Shown: positions 1-13,519, numbered from the stretch's first letter. The stretch: 64,000 nt of DNA from Brachypodius melanocephalos (GCA_013398615.1 VZSR01000520.1:23476551-23540550), one strand, 5' to 3'. Numbers and translations are program-made. Notes: a model not told the origin generated them from the sequence alone.

Positions 1-496
1 TTGAAATTGTTCTTTAAATACAAACCTTTTACCCACAATCTGCACAGGATCAGATTAATATACCTGTAATATATGTTTAGTTAAATCAATCAATTTGAAT
101 TCTTTAAATGGTCTATATGCAATTAGTTAAAGCTGAAGTTACACCTTTGGGAAGTAGGATTTAATGGAAAAATAAAACAGGCATCAAAGACAAGATATTT
201 TCCAACTAATTTGAAATTGAAACACTGTCTAACTCCAAATTTCAACCAAAAATAGAGCAAAAGTGTCTATTTGTAACAGAGGTCTATATTGGTATTAGAA
301 GGGAAAAAAGATCACGAATGCTAGCTTTTCAAAACCACAGTGATTTTGCTACAATTCATCAAACTTAAATAGAGGGAATAAAATTTGTTTTTTCAGAAAA
401 GGTGGAACTAATTTTTGCTGAATACATGTTGGACAAAAACTTAAAGATAAGCCCATAGCACTTTTAATGGATTTCTCCTTGTATGGAAATACATAC

Positions 497-606
497 CTTC
501 GTAGGCCTTTGGGGGCAATACTGCTAGTAATTCATAAAGTTTCTGTCTGTAAACCGTTGATGGTGTTTTTAAGGAATTTCCATATGATTTGTATATTGAA
601 GAAAGC
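497..606 (-). CDS. HEATR5A: HEATR5A coding exon 14 (residues about 653-690)
   Basis: The exon reads LSSIYKSYGNSLKTP...YELLAVLPPKAYEG and is flanked by a pyrimidine-rich acceptor (AG opposite 607-608) and a GTATGT donor (opposite 491-496). It completes a split Gln codon from the preceding exon, adds 36 codons and leaves one base, so phases fit. The LLAVLPPKAYEG stretch is a strongly conserved HEATR5-family segment in the HEAT-repeat array. It is the last HEATR5A exon visible; the next lies beyond base 1. A/B paralogue assignment rests mainly on synteny and on this exon not resembling the HEATR5B version as I remember it. Confidence 0.93.
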
Positions 607-1289
607 CTTAAAATAAAAAGCATATCAGAGACAGTAGGTTTTAAGTTTTATGTAACATCCCATTTCATTTGTACCACACTACTGAATGCTTTTAAAATCT
701 ATACATATTAGAAGTACATTTTGATTTGCATAATTAATAGTAAAAGGAAACCAGTTTATTTCACATGTCCTGACAGAATGTCTCTTGTCCATTTCCAAGT
801 GTTACTTTCATTTAACACTAGAGAAATAAACAAGCTTTTTATTTCCTTTGATTGCACCTATATTTATGACAAGAAACTTCTGTGTATATATTTCTCTAAG
901 GTACTGCTTAGAACCCAAATGCATTAAATTGTTCTACATTCAAAAGGCAAAAATTTCATAAAACTGTTTCCAGCTTAGATATGAAATTAAAAATATCTAT
1001 GTCTAAAAGATGTTTTTCCAAGCATATTCTTGAACTTTGTTTCTTATTTAATAAAAAATAATGGTATATAAATGCAAATGTGTCTGTTTAATTACAAAAG
1101 CAGTATATAAAAACTAACTTTAAAAATCCCTTGCAAGAAAGTCTTCCTTAGATTTTTCATATGACACTGGAATCTGCAAACACATAAAGTCTGATTTTTG
1201 TCCCTTGAAAAGAAAGTTTTTTAGAAAATGCACTAATCAAACACAGATTACTCTAGCTTTTCAAATAACAGTTTTATACACACACTTAC

Positions 1290-1389
1290 TGTGTCAATAA
1301 ATCAACAGCACTTGGGAGAGGAGGAAGAAGTCTCTGAACAACTTCATCCGTAAGAAGACCAGCACAGTGGGAAACAAAGCTTTTAACAG
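1290..1389 (-). CDS. HEATR5A: HEATR5A coding exon 13 (residues about 620-653)
   Basis: The exon reads VKSFVSHCAGLLTDEVVQRL followed by a proline/leucine-rich turn (LPPLPSAVDLLTQ). The donor GTAAG lies opposite 1285-1289 and the acceptor AG opposite 1390-1391. It takes two bases to finish an Ala codon and leaves CA for a Gln codon completed by exon 14. The helical hydrophobic pattern fits paired HEAT helices. No insertions or frameshifts are seen. Confidence 0.93.
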
Positions 1390-2652
1390 CTAGAAAAGGA
1401 ATTGGATTCCAATTTACTTAGTGTGAGATATGTTGAAGAAAAAAACCCACATTGGCAAGCAATTACATTACTACATCAATAATAATGTATAAAAATAGAA
1501 ATTAAAAAAGTCAGATGCACTGTTTTAGTGTCTCAGCTTGGACATTCATATTCTGTCTTTTAATTGCATACATAAATGCAATTACTTTTTGCATTTTGTT
1601 ATGAACTAAGTGATGGTATGTAACTCAATTTCATGATAATTCCATAAAAATAATAAAAGAGGAGGATGATAAGTGACCTACTGCTTACTTTACTAGTTTT
1701 CCATTAAAATTTAGTTCAATCACTGTACTCAAGAAACCAATTAATATGTATATAATTTACAGACAACTAAACCTGAATTTAATTTCCAAAAACACCTAGA
1801 GAATCTACTGTATTAATTACCTGTTATCTAAAGAAAAATATTTAAAGGTTATTTGTTTAGGTACTTGTAAAATGGCATTACTATTGAGTTTCACACCTTG
1901 TGATGTATCTTCATAGTGAGAGAGAGGGGTGCTTACTGTACCAGGGTTCACATTCCAGAAAGCAAAGTACCCTTTAGTACTCTAGAATACAAGACTGAAA
2001 CACGTTAAGTATTTGAAGGTCACTGGGGCAATTTCTTGGAAACCCAAATTCACAGTATTTCACGATAAAAAATTGCAACCTACCAAGAAGCAGCCACATT
2101 CAAAGCTCTTTCCTGGCTGAGAATTGCAACTACCTATTCATAATTTTTACCCAAGTGCTTCCACTTTCACAAACATGTTTGAATGACTCACCAATTCTAT
2201 TTTGCCTATAGTAAGTTACCTGGCAGGAAACAGAACCACTATCTTCCAAATATAATAGACTGTATAAACAACAGAACATATCCTGCTTTGGATCTTCAAT
2301 CATTATTGTGATTTGTTTGCTAAACAAGAGAAGCAACCTCCCTGGTTACTATTTATTGCTTGAAAATCAACTGATTAAAAGAAGGAGAGGAAAAACTCCC
2401 TTGGTTTTTCTTTTTTGGTTGGCTTTTTTTGTTTTGTTTGTTGGTTTGTTATTTGTTTTTGTTTCTCCATAAACATGAAACATATATTTATATGTAAATA
2501 TTGATATACAAGCATATATGTTGGGGACTGAATATAGCCTTTACCATCTAATGAAAAAAAAATCACCTTGAAGTGTCCTTGTTCTTTCAGAAGGAAAATT
2601 AACTAATAGCCCAATTATAAATATGCAGAGAAAGACAGTAAATCCTTCTTAC

Positions 2653-2805
2653 CACAGAGGGCACCAGCACGACCTTCCAGTGTTACTTGCCAGGTAAATG
2701 CATCTCCTCGTGTGTTCTCTGTTTCTAGGTCTTTAGGAGATGATGGAAAGATGCACTTCCACAGTAACAGCATTCGTGGCAGATGATGTTGGACAACTGC
2801 AGGAC
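2653..2805 (-). CDS. HEATR5A: HEATR5A coding exon 12 (residues about 569-620)
   Basis: The exon encodes PAVVQHHLPRMLLLWKCIFP, a short acidic linker (SSPKDLETENTRGD), then AFTWQVTLEGRAGALC. The TWQVTLEGRAGALCAM block across the junction to exon 13 is one of the best-conserved stretches of the HEATR5 family. The donor GTAAG is opposite 2648-2652; the acceptor follows a mixed pyrimidine tract opposite 2806 onward. Phase is 2 bases in, 50 codons, 1 base out, consistent with both neighbours. Confidence 0.95.
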
Positions 2806-3655
2806 CTGTAAACGTTGGCAGTTGTCAGGCCAATGCAAGGATTAATAAAATTAAACTTTCTTTCCTTCTTTTTTTAATTGTGTTCACAAAATCTTTACAG
2901 GAGTGAACAAAACCATATGCTAATTTTCCAGCCTTCTCATATGTAATTTCTCAAATATTTACTGTTTCGGTACTTCATTTTCATATATAACTAAAGCCCA
3001 TTGACACATTTACTAGTATGTTACCAAACCAACTACAATCTCTGTTTTACAAAGTTCAGATCCTGTGGATCACCAGCATAAAAGAGATGTAAGGACCAAT
3101 AGTGATGTTCAGAAAAGCAAACATTTGTTTTAGGTTAATTAAGTATAATAACATAAGAAAAAAATGGAGTTGTTGAGCAGAAGTAATACCTGAAAACATT
3201 AAAAATATGACCAAAGCCAATAAAATACATTCTTGATTAGTAATTTACTGATCACAGTAAATAATCTGACCATTAATACATCTTAGAAAGTTCTGTGAGA
3301 TTTCAAATGCCTGACAAGAGGGAAATACAAATGACTAGCTCATTTTTTGCTGCAATAAATATTTTAAAATTCTTCATGACCACTAGGACATTTGGTTAGA
3401 TTCAGTTTGAAATTTATTATCTACATTTAATTAATAGAAGTTCCACTCCAATCACTACTTTTCAGACATTGCTCCCAATGAACAAATAGCAAATTTGAAA
3501 TAACATTTTTATCTCAGAAAGTTTTTCTAAATATTCCAGCATTTAGGGTTTTTAAAATTATTTTGCAGCAGTAAATTACACAAAACCTCAAACTAAAAAT
3601 CAGAGACAGAACACTGAACACCTTAAGATTAAGAAAAATTGTAGAAAGCTACTAC

Positions 3656-3767
3656 CTAATGTCATGAGAGCAGCTATCAAGAGCCATCCAGCCTGCATTC
3701 GCTGCAGTGAAATGCGACTGCTCTGAGAAGCAGAACACAACAAATCCTCTGCTACTGTCATGATTAC
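3656..3767 (-). CDS. HEATR5A: HEATR5A coding exon 11 (residues about 532-569)
   Basis: The exon reads VIMTVAEDLLCSASQSSRIS then LQRMQAGWLLIAALMTLG. The QAGWLL(I/L)(A/G)ALMTLGP motif is shared by both HEATR5 paralogues. The exon starts in phase 0 after exon 10 and ends one base into the Gly codon. The donor is GTAGT (opposite 3651-3655); the acceptor tract is opposite 3768-3783. Length (112 bp) and phase are coherent. Confidence 0.95.
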
Positions 3768-6130
3768 CTTCAAAGTAAAAGAGAAAAACAGAGCATCACA
3801 TTTTGGTAACTACCAATTTTTTTTCAATACTATTTGGTATAACACCTAATCTCATCCTCTTGCTCCCAGAGGAAGAATGCCATCTTCCTCTTATGCTATG
3901 GTAATAAACTCAGGCTCATGAAGTTGCAATTCCTGACTTCAGTACTCATCTGGCATGTCTTCAGCAGCTCTCTGGAGTACTAAGTTACTTTGCTGCTTTG
4001 TACTCTCTCTTTTATCAGCAGTAAAATGACAACTGACAATTTCCACAGGAACATGCATTGGAAGGATAGAAATGTTCTGATATTCTATTTGTGTCACAAT
4101 GTACGCGTGACATCTATGAACTGCAGCTCAGAAGAATTAATTATCTTTTTATCCTTCTTTCAGAATAAGGTCTATCATTCTCTCTGATCATTTTTCAAAT
4201 CAACCAATGGTATGACTGACAAATAAATTATGATAGGATAGTTAGAATTAATCCTATTTTAGCTGCTCCAGAAGAATTGCACGTGCCCACTATGTGCTAA
4301 ATGCAAGGTGACTTTGCTTGTTACCAAAAGGTACCTACAACTTACATGAAGGAACACCCTTGTGTCCATGCACAATTATCACAGTATGGCTACAAATGCT
4401 ATAACTACTCTGGATGCTTCAATTATGTTTCACAGATGCTAAAAAATACCTTACAACTTGCACTATGTCCAGTCTCCAAAACAAACTGCTCATCGTAAGT
4501 CAGTATTCCAAGTAAGAAGTGTCATTATCAACAGTATCATTAAAAAGCTTCATTATAGAAAACATCCTTATACAAATTTTTTCACACTTAAAATGTAATG
4601 AAAGGGTGCACATGAAAGTTTGCTTGATGAATGTTTGAGATTTTTACACTTCCAAAACTTCATTTGAAGTCTTTCCCAATCTGAAAGTATGTTTCCCCAA
4701 TTCCATAATGCTACCAGGTGGTTGTAAAATAAGAAATGGATTTGTATAGATTCCTCCTAGAGTTAATTCATTTGATTCTAAAATAAAACTACCTTTTTAA
4801 AATCATACTACTAAAAATCACTAAAAACTTAGTATACTTAAACTACCTGTAAAGCATACCCGCAAAAAGGATGTAATTTAATGATTTCTGACAATTCTTC
4901 TCCGTGTACTAGGAGGAATGCCTTATATTTGAAGGATTTTTGTTAAACTGAATTATAAGCAATAGCACTGAACGTTAAATATATATGAACTCATTAAGTA
5001 TTTTATTTTCTTTAGGTTCCACCTGCAACTCTAACTGCCTCTCAAAGGATAATCCATTAATATAAAACAGATTCTCTACAGATCCCTATTGCCTTTGTTT
5101 GATATTTCCTTCTCAAAACTGCTCTGTTTAACATTGATCTCTATCCACTCCTGAGAAGAGGAGCTAGTCTGGAATCTGGCAGTGTTCCTAGGAGAGAGCA
5201 GAAAAGGGCTTTTGTCAACTGTTCTGTTCTTCCCCCTGCCAGCTTAGTACAGAATACAGTGCTCCTCCCATATTTTTTGTGCCCTCCCATACCTCCTCCC
5301 TAGCCCTATTTCATCCTATTATATTCCTCTAAAAGAAATCTTTGTTAAGAATTATGTTTCTCTGTTAAACAGAAACTTCAGCTCTGCTTAGGTGCATAGT
5401 ATTTGAATGGCATTTGTTATCTATATAAATGGGAAAGCTACATTCATTTTGTTCTCTCTGTATGATCTTTCAGCAATCACAAGGAAAAGTTCATCAGTCA
5501 GGACTCTGCATGTCCAGAATGCTCTTACTGTACACTGACACTGAAACAGTTATTTTCAGAAGAAAGAACGTAAGTTTCTACATTATGCAAAAAATTAGCA
5601 TGTACTGCTGACATTTCTGATCTGCCACAGTTTTCCAAACATGAGTAACTCAGTGGATAAGGTCCCCATTAAGATGGAAACAGCTCCTTCCACCAGTCTT
5701 TATTTCTACAGCTGCATATCCTTGAAACTTCAGAGCACAGCATCTTCTAACTGCACTAGGGAGGAGATTGGCATCTTAGACTGAGTTAATGCAAGAGCCT
5801 GATTTCTGTTACATCCTGTAAAAGAAAATAAAAGTGTGTATCTGTTGACCCAACATTTTCAAAATAATACATAATTGCAGTTATTGCTGTAAGACTGATT
5901 AACCTGTATACTTTACAGTCATTCCCCAGAAACAGAAATTTCTGCTCCTGATATATGTGAGAAGAACACACGCATTTTTGGGTCATGGTATGCTTCAAAG
6001 TCCTCTTCTTGAGGAACCAAAGTATCTCATCAGTATCACTGGGTATTGTGATCATGTTACAAAGAAAACATGCAAATACCACTGCAAAAAAATATAAGAA
6101 CAGCCTGTATGTAAAGTATTCAGACCATAC

Positions 6131-6381
6131 CTTCCCTTTTCCATGTGGAATTCCTAAAGGACAATGTTTCACAGCACCCAGCAAAGCAGCAACAGCAAAA
6201 CTGTAGCCAGTTACTGCTTCTGGGCAGGATTTCAACGCACTGAGACGTTCAATGCAACGATCCAACAGCAGGGACACATAAGAGGGCAGTGCTACTGCAA
6301 TACAGCGCAAACACCAAGCTGCTGTCAGTCTCACTGAAACGCTGGGGTGAACAATTACAGCAATTACTGCTTCCAGAACAC
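6131..6381 (-). CDS. HEATR5A: HEATR5A coding exon 10 (residues about 448-531)
   Basis: This is one of the two longest coding exons here. It carries VLEAVIAVIVHPSVSVRLTA, then AAWCLRCIAVALPSYVSLLLDRC..., then SGYSFAVAALLGAV-like sequence (here TGYSFAVAALLGAV) and KHCPLGIPHGKGK. The SVRLTAAWCLRC helix pair is a textbook HEAT-like repeat with the usual Arg/Ala spacing. The donor is GTATGG (opposite 6125-6130) and the acceptor is TTTTTCAG-like (opposite 6382 onward). The 251-bp exon takes two bases for a split Gly and ends in phase 0. Confidence 0.95.
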
Positions 6382-7093
6382 CTGAAAAATAAAATGCATA
6401 AACTCACTTAAGAAAGAGGCAAGGAGATTGTCAAACAAGCAAAAATGTATGCACAGGACTGGCAAACATAACACAACGTAATTTCTATACTTCTCTTGAA
6501 AAAGTATTATTGTTTTTTGGTTTTAATTGTAACAAAATTAAATAATTAAGTTCTTTTTAGAAAAATTTCTCATGGATGAAAAGTAACACTATGAGAAAAC
6601 CTAACACACTGCACAGTTATCCCCCAACATGCATAGAAAATATCTGTAAGCTTCTGTAAGGAAGCAGAAATCCATGCCATAGATGCAGCTAAATGAGAAC
6701 CATAAAGGTACCCAGCTCAATTGAACTGTTTTATTATAAACATTATGGAAGTGTTGGACCTTAAATACAACCCTTAATTGAGTAAAATTTGATAAAGATG
6801 ATTTTTTTAAAATTAACATACTTGTACAGGTTAGGAAAGATACAGAACTCTTTGGGCAATGTCTGAAATTTTCCTACAGTATGTAAGGCAGTCAGCTTTC
6901 CTGCCCCCCACCTCCTTTTTTTTTTCTAAGTTTATTGGAAGAAAACAGAAAATAATACAAGAACTATGGAGGATCCTGGTTAGGAGACTGAGCAGCAGAA
7001 GAATAGCCATAAGAAACCAAGGAAGATCCCAGTGAACAAACAAATATAAATTTAATTTGTACTCTGTTTCACAAAATAATTCAGGGTGTGTAC

Positions 7094-7249
7094 CTGTGCT
7101 AGAGTCTTGCAGTAATGGTGCTGCTGTAGTTCCTAAGCCATGAATGAGACTTCCAAGTTCCTGCAGTGCACACACAAGCACATGCTGACTTGCTGCTACA
7201 TCTGTTGTATTAATTTTTGTTTCCAAGTTACTGTCATTCATTGCAGCAT
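7094..7249 (-). CDS. HEATR5A: HEATR5A coding exon 9 (residues about 396-448)
   Basis: The exon encodes a low-conservation N-terminal half rich in Asn/Asp/Thr (AAMNDSNLETKINTTD), then the conserved VAASQHVLVCALQELGSLIHGLGTTAAPLLQDSS. The AASQHVxVCALQELGSL segment matches the HEATR5 family. The donor is GTACAC (opposite 7088-7093); the acceptor is opposite 7250-7251. The variable first half is probably a loop between HEAT repeats (inference). Phase is 2 in, 51 codons, 1 out. Confidence 0.93.
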
Positions 7250-8370
7250 CTGATAACACAGTACAAGAAAATCACCATGAAATCATTACCAAAATCAAAC
7301 AAACAGATGGGAGAAAAGCTTTTGCCAAGAGAAGTTGTTTATATTACTAAATTAGCTTTTACCATTACCATTTTTATTATTGTTTTCATAAAGGGTTACC
7401 TTCACCAAGACAAGTATACTTCTTTTACTGAAAGGATGCTGTAGTAACATCTGTGAGGGCAAGAGTGTGGATAAATGGAAAATACCAAATTGCTTATCTT
7501 TACACGGTGGGGAACAGGAGCTAGCAAGAGGAGTGCTATGGTCTACCCCAACTAAAGTAACTTGAAGAAGACATACTTTGATACAACCTGTCAGATTTTA
7601 CTGCATTGTAGGAAAAAAGGAAGGGGAAGAAAAGAACGAAATATTGCAAGAGCAACTGAGAAGGCAGAGACACAGAATGAAAGGGAGAGGGAAAATATGT
7701 TTTTTGAAAGTTTATCTTTTGAGACACAAACCATTATGTCTGTTTAGACACAAAATATTTAGATATTAAATCAGATACAGATACAACATGCAGCTGTACA
7801 CCAGAGGACAACAGGTTACGTCCAAGATTCTCTTTCTTCTCCTCCAGAAGGACAATGGTGGAAGATCAGAGGCTTTTTCTGGAAGCAGTGTACAAGATCT
7901 TATCATGCAAGGTAAGGTCTCTTGTTTCCTCCAGGAGAAATGCTCATTTGTCATTTAGGAACAAATGCTTCTTTTTTGAACTTTCAGTAGTATCAACTGC
8001 TCTGAACAGGAAGGCAGGATCTGACTAGATGTGCATTATCTGCCAACCTAATTTACTTTACAATATTGTCTGAATACTATGACTACAATTATTTCATTTG
8101 TTAATGGTTAAAATTACATTTGCTTGGAATGGAGTGTTAAAAAATCTGTATATATCTGTGTGGGTACACATGTACAAAAACACAGACACACACAAGCAAA
8201 TAACCAGCCCAAGCTAAAAACAAAGCAGTCCATCAAAAGCCCTGTACATTATCATGGTAATAAATCAGCACTATATATTCTATTACTGCAGACTCTGGAT
8301 TAGGTAGTTGGACAATCACTTAAAAAGGGAAAAACAGAGGCCTGAAAGGATAATCTTGTTAGACCCATAC

Positions 8371-8626
8371 CTACAACTTTCTTCAGTTTCCAGATGGCCT
8401 GACAAATCTCCTTGGCAGCTGCAATCTGAGCCTTTTCCCCGAGCAGGCCTCCTACTGTAGCTCGAAGGATGAATGAAACACAGCGGCGACAGCCGATAGC
8501 ATCCATCGGACTCTGAACAGCCTTAGGGTGAGACTGAGACACAAGATCTAGAATATGGGCCAGGAAGGCAGAGAAGTTCCTTTCAAGCCATTGTGCTCCT
8601 AATGTAGACACAAATACCACATATGC
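8371..8626 (-). CDS. HEATR5A: HEATR5A coding exon 8 (residues about 311-396)
   Basis: The exon encodes AYVVFVSTLGAQWLERNFSA, then FLAHILDLVSQSHPKAVQS, then a Cys/Arg-rich turn (GCRRCVSF) and ILRATVGGLLGEKAQIAAAKEICQAI. RRCVSFILRATVG(S/G)LLGEKAQIAAAKEICQAI is an almost invariant HEATR5-family block and is the strongest single identification here. It starts in phase 0 directly after exon 7 and leaves one base. The donor is GTATGG (opposite 8365-8370) and the acceptor CTTTCAG (opposite 8627 onward). Confidence 0.96.
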
Positions 8627-8907
8627 CTGAAAGAGATTTGGAAACAAACATATTTTAGAGCAAAATGTCTGGAAATTCACTGCTAACTATCTTACATACT
8701 TATTCTTTAAAATTTTCACATTTATTCTTTTAAATCTAGTTGCCACAACGGAAACACTAAACTGAAATATTTATACATTTATGCATCCATAAAGCACATA
8801 CGTTCTCACTTTTAGGCATCTGAAAAATTTTATATCTATATATTAATTTTTAAAAAATAATTTAAATTAATATCAAAACTAAGGTTTGCTAAACTAATAT
8901 CAAAAAT

Positions 8908-8946
8908 AAGGTTCCCTTCCAACTAAGCATATTTTGTGATTCTGTA
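8908..8946 (+). repeat. CR1 3'-end remnant
   Basis: The stretch has the order 'gttcccttccaac ... attttgtgattctgt', which is the terminal part of a CR1 LINE (GGTCCCTTCCAACC followed by the GATTCTGTGATTC tail). Only about 40 bases are recognisable, so it is an old, strongly truncated copy in sense orientation relative to the plus strand. Confidence 0.55.
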
Positions 8947-11174
8947 CTAGTAATATTGCAGCCTGTTTTCACTGTAAGTTATTTCAAGCTGCTTGCCCAT
9001 GTCATCTCATTCCAGAGTGTGAGAAATGGCAGTTTACCCTGCACAGGCACTTGTTATGTAAAACATGGTGTTTGGTCTCACTGAACAACAGCTTCCAGCT
9101 ATTTAAAATTCTGCACATGAAACCCAAATTTAATGTATGAATGCATTTTAAGAACTACTATGTTACAAAACTATAACCCATAACCCAGAGAAAATCTGGT
9201 TATTAAAGGGTCTGAATCAGGGAATATTTGCAGCCCACAAGCACTGTTCTTCAACCCTATGAATTTTAATAGTTTGCCTTGCAATGGAGGTACAATAAAA
9301 AGATTATGTTTGTCATCACAAAGAGAAAGAATGCAGAATCACTTTACAAATCTAATCACCACAAGACCATTTATTTTGCCACATAATAAGCTCCTCTACA
9401 ATTGCCTTCTATGTGCATAAGTTGGACTTTTTTAATGAATAGACCAAGAAAACAGAATACAAAATATGAGAACGTGCAAATGAACACACAAAATTCCTCA
9501 TAAGAAAGTTCACAAGTACTGCTGATATCAAGCAATTGCTGTATTTACTTCAAACATACTTTGTCTTGTGTTTAACATTAACAACAGAACTACTCATGTA
9601 CAAGAAAGGGAACTATTGTAGACAAAATAATTATACTATTAGATCCTGTTAGCAGCTTATTGTTCTTGATAAATACCACTTAGGCTTCATAATGCATCAG
9701 TACATTACTCTGGTTTCACAGATTTAAAACATGAAGAATATAACATGATAAAGATTTGTGAAGTGTGATACTGCCATGGCTTCATTTTAAACTCTGGCTT
9801 GAACTTGGCTTGAACAAATATAAAATCTTCCATATGTAAAAAGTCATCTTTGGAGCCTTTCTTATTTTTAAATTCATAATAAGTTGCAACTCACTAATTA
9901 ATACATTTTATAACTGCAAATGTTGTCTATTCACAACAACTGATAAATTGACAATTTTTCAAGCTTTTTCGGTAGAAACATTGCACTATTTAAACTGTTC
10001 TGGTACAGTTTGAGTGTACCATCTAGCACAGGTACTACTGTGTTAACACAGATATGCATGAAAAAGAAGACAACTTCCAAAAACCAGTACAAATAGTCAA
10101 AACACTGAACTGAAATATCTGATATATTCTTAGAAAACTAATAAAACTACCATGTATATAGAACAGCCTAGAAATCTCTGGCATGCATTTTCTAGGCAAA
10201 TAGCTGTCAAGGTATTATTGTTCCTCAGCTTTTCTGTTCTCTCTGCCAAAAGTTAATGCTTCCACTCAGCGTGACCTGAGCACACAAGACAATTTGTAGC
10301 ACCTTCTAGCTGTTTCACTGTAAAAATCTCACAGTTTTTATCAGTAATTCAAGCTAATTTAAAGACCTTTCGAACAGAAGTTGAAATGTACTGACAAACT
10401 GCCTTACTGGTAAAGGTGGTTATCATATAGCTGTGGGACTGTAACGTACTAAAATAATCACAGCTATTTGATACATAAATATTCATCATGACCTTTAATC
10501 TTGATTCACAGGTTTCACATTTGAATATCTACAATTCAACACGTTTACATTTAAGATAGTATTTATAGGATTAAGCCAACCTGATATTATCTGAAAAATT
10601 TACACTTTTTTTTTACCAGCAGGCACTACATGGCCTGGCTTCAGTTTTGTTCAGTTTACAGGATTCTATGCTTTGAGCATCCTGAAACACAGTAAAAGAA
10701 ATGCTGGATTTTTTCCACGAAATTCTGTTTTCCTTACTTTTCATGCACTTACTCAAAGCAGAACTATCCTTTCAGAACTAGACTTGGAATTCCCTATACA
10801 GAAGTAAACTATTTCAAGTTCAAACGTTTCTTGTAACTTCTCCCTTTAATTTTCAAACGTAAGGAAAGAAGTTTTAAATTCAAAAATTGAGGTATTTATT
10901 TATATCACTCACTTGAAATTCATATCACGTGAAGCTTTCACAAGTAGTACATATTTTATTTTTAAAATGCCAAGCTCTCGTGTAAACAATAAGCAATATC
11001 AGAAATCCTTTTTCCTTTTCTTTCTAGTGTGACTCAAAACATAAATTCTTATTTTCAAACATATACATTTCATTAAAAATACAAAAAAAGGATGAAAGAA
11101 AAGATATATGCAGAGCAAATCAAGTATGCAAATGTTTAGCAATCTCAGAAAATCATAACTGATGTAATCCTGAC

Positions 11175-11335
11175 CTGGGTGACTCCAACTCTAACGTCTC
11201 TGCTGACTGAACTGGTCCCTTTCAACATATCGCCACTGGCTCGTAAAAATCCACAACTTCCACGCAGAAATCCAGTTCCCAATAGCTCCATCACGTCTTC
11301 CAAAGAGATTTTGCGGATGTTATGTTTGGTGGATG
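11175..11335 (-). CDS. HEATR5A: HEATR5A coding exon 7 (residues about 257-310)
   Basis: The exon reads STKHNIRKISLEDVMELLGT, then GFLRGSCGFLRASGDMLKG, then TSSVSRDVRVGVTQ. The GFLRG...GFL(K/R)(S/A)(G)GDMLK...RVGVTQ series is characteristic of HEATR5 proteins. The donor is GTCAGG (opposite 11169-11174), the acceptor follows a short pyrimidine run opposite 11336 onward. It completes a split Ala codon and ends in phase 0. Confidence 0.95.
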
Positions 11336-13146
11336 CTAGGAATAGACATACATCTTTAGAAGAATAGTTCAAAAATCATGCTGCATTTTAGAAGCAGAGT
11401 TTCAACTCTCTCAGTTTTAGTAAAAATAATTTGCACAAACTCAGTAGCACAATCAAATCCAAATACTGTTTGAGCATAACTTCACAACGGAAACTGGACA
11501 TTTTAGCACTCAGTGCTCCACCAAACCACACTATTTCTCAAGCTTTTCTGCTTTAGCTACCTTTAAGTAGTAGCACCTAGGTACATTTAAGTAGTTCAAG
11601 CCATTACTTGATATACATACTTATATTTACTCACCCTCAGTACTTACTATCTATGCTCTCTCTGCAAAAAGGTCTATAGGTCTACTGCTACCACCCACAG
11701 CTTCATAAAAGCCCTGATCCTTACATATTCCAGTTTATCAGCAAAACCAACCTCTATTCCAAACCTCAGACAGGGCAGATCCCTTTCTGCTACACTTAGC
11801 CATGTAAAGGCACAGCTACAGGTTCTCTTAGAAAAAATATCAAGGCACCCTAGCATTAGGAGAGTTCCCTAAAAGAGTGAGAAAAATAAAATATGCTCAC
11901 AATTGTTTAGGAAAATTACCCATTCCCAATTCCTATCCCAATGCTTTATTCTTGATAGAAAGTTCATTTAAAATACATGCTGGGACACGTACGTGTAAAC
12001 TAAGCACAGTGACAGCACACTGTGTAAACTGACCAAAAATTTTCACTGCAGTTTTCATTCTGTCTCAAGGATTCAAATTAGAAAATGAATGAAAGGATTT
12101 GACATAAAGATGTCCAGAAAAAAATTAAACAAAATCTCCTCAATATCAGTAGGTTATCAGACCCAATGCACAAACTTCAGGACTACAAATTTCCTCATGT
12201 ACTGCTCCCTCCACCTCTCCCCCAGCCTCTTCTAGTCCCCATCTAGCTTCTGCCCCACTTAGCTCTAACTTCTTTTTAACTAAAAATAACTAAAATAAGG
12301 ACAAAACTCCTTGAAATAGCCAACCAAATAATTTATAAGCTTCTTATATAACCTTATCTTAGAGCCTTAGAAATAACAAGTACATTGCTCACAGAGATTA
12401 AAGGAAGCTAATGAGTCTATAAAGAGGTCAGAATATTATTTTTTATTTTATTGAGAAAAGATAAGTACTGATTTTTTTTTCTGTAACACAGTAATTCTCT
12501 CCAAAAAATTTCTAGTGGAAATACTTTGTAAACCAAGACTTCAGATTCTACAATGCAAATACACAGCCTCAAGTATTTTGAAAAACAGTATGTTGGGCTT
12601 AAAGGTGTGAAATTTGGCATTTGCTGGTTGTTGCATTGAAGGTCTTCTCTGTTGCCATTAAAAGCAGCACAATCAGTCTGAATCACACTTATCCTGCGTC
12701 CTTTTATATTTTGCTTAGATTACAGTTAGGTATTTAACTTGGGGCTTCTAAAACTAAAACTACTCAGTCTGAATCACATGAAGTATTGGAGATGATAATT
12801 TAGTTCCAGGTAACTTCAGCTAACTCTAGTACGGTCAGAAAAAAACTGTTACATGGCTGTTGTCTGAACAAAATTGCCTGCTAATTTCTGCTTCTGATCA
12901 TATTTATACTCCACTGACAATCCAGATGTTGTATTGATAACTGCAGAACAGTAATCAAGCTTGAAGGTATCCTTAACTTTTTAGTTTGACAGAGAGACTG
13001 CTTCAAATCTTGGTTATTTCTAAACTGCTTAAATTAATCTTGTTTTTAAATTCCTGAAGTTACTAATTTCTCTCCATACAACACCAATCTCACAGTGGAG
13101 AAAAACTTCTACTAACTACTTCCCATTGGTCCTTATTTTATAAAGA

Positions 13147-13165
13147 TGGATAGATAGATAGATAA
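13147..13165. repeat. Short GATA-type microsatellite
   Basis: About four to five copies of a tetranucleotide (gata on the plus strand) lie in HEATR5A intron 6, about 180 bases downstream (in gene sense) of the exon 6 donor. Such tracts are commonly length-polymorphic. Confidence 0.7.
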
Positions 13166-13347
13166 ATACAACCAAAAAAACAACACTTCACAAGAAAAAT
13201 GTTGGAAAAAGACCAAACCAAAGATATGAGCAATCGGAAGAAGCTTACAATATGATTTTACTTCAGGCTTCAACAGAACTTGAGAGTTTCTTACCATCTG
13301 ACAGATTTTTACAGATGAGGAATCAGCAGAGAAAGCACATACTTTAC

Positions 13348-13519
13348 CTGTTTTCTGCTTAGATGTTAGAGCTCTAGCCAATATTGTGCCTAAAAGTTTT
13401 GAAACCGCTAATCGTACATCATAATTGGAACCTTCAAAGGATTTAAAACATAAGGTAACAACACTATCCAAGTCTGTACTCCACATAAATACTGCTTCAT
13501 TCTGAAGTTCAAGAAGACA
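13348..13519 (-). CDS. HEATR5A: HEATR5A coding exon 6 (residues about 200-257)
   Basis: The exon encodes CLLELQNEAVFMWSTDLDSV, then VTLCFKSFEGSNYDVRLAVS, then KLLGTILARALTSKQKT. CLLELQNEAVFMW and NYxVRxAVSKLLGT are HEATR5 signatures; the second is a clear HEAT repeat helix pair with the conserved Val-Arg. It starts in phase 0 and ends with one base of an Ala codon. The donor is GTAAAG (opposite 13342-13347); the acceptor has a run of T before TAG (opposite 13520 onward). Confidence 0.95.
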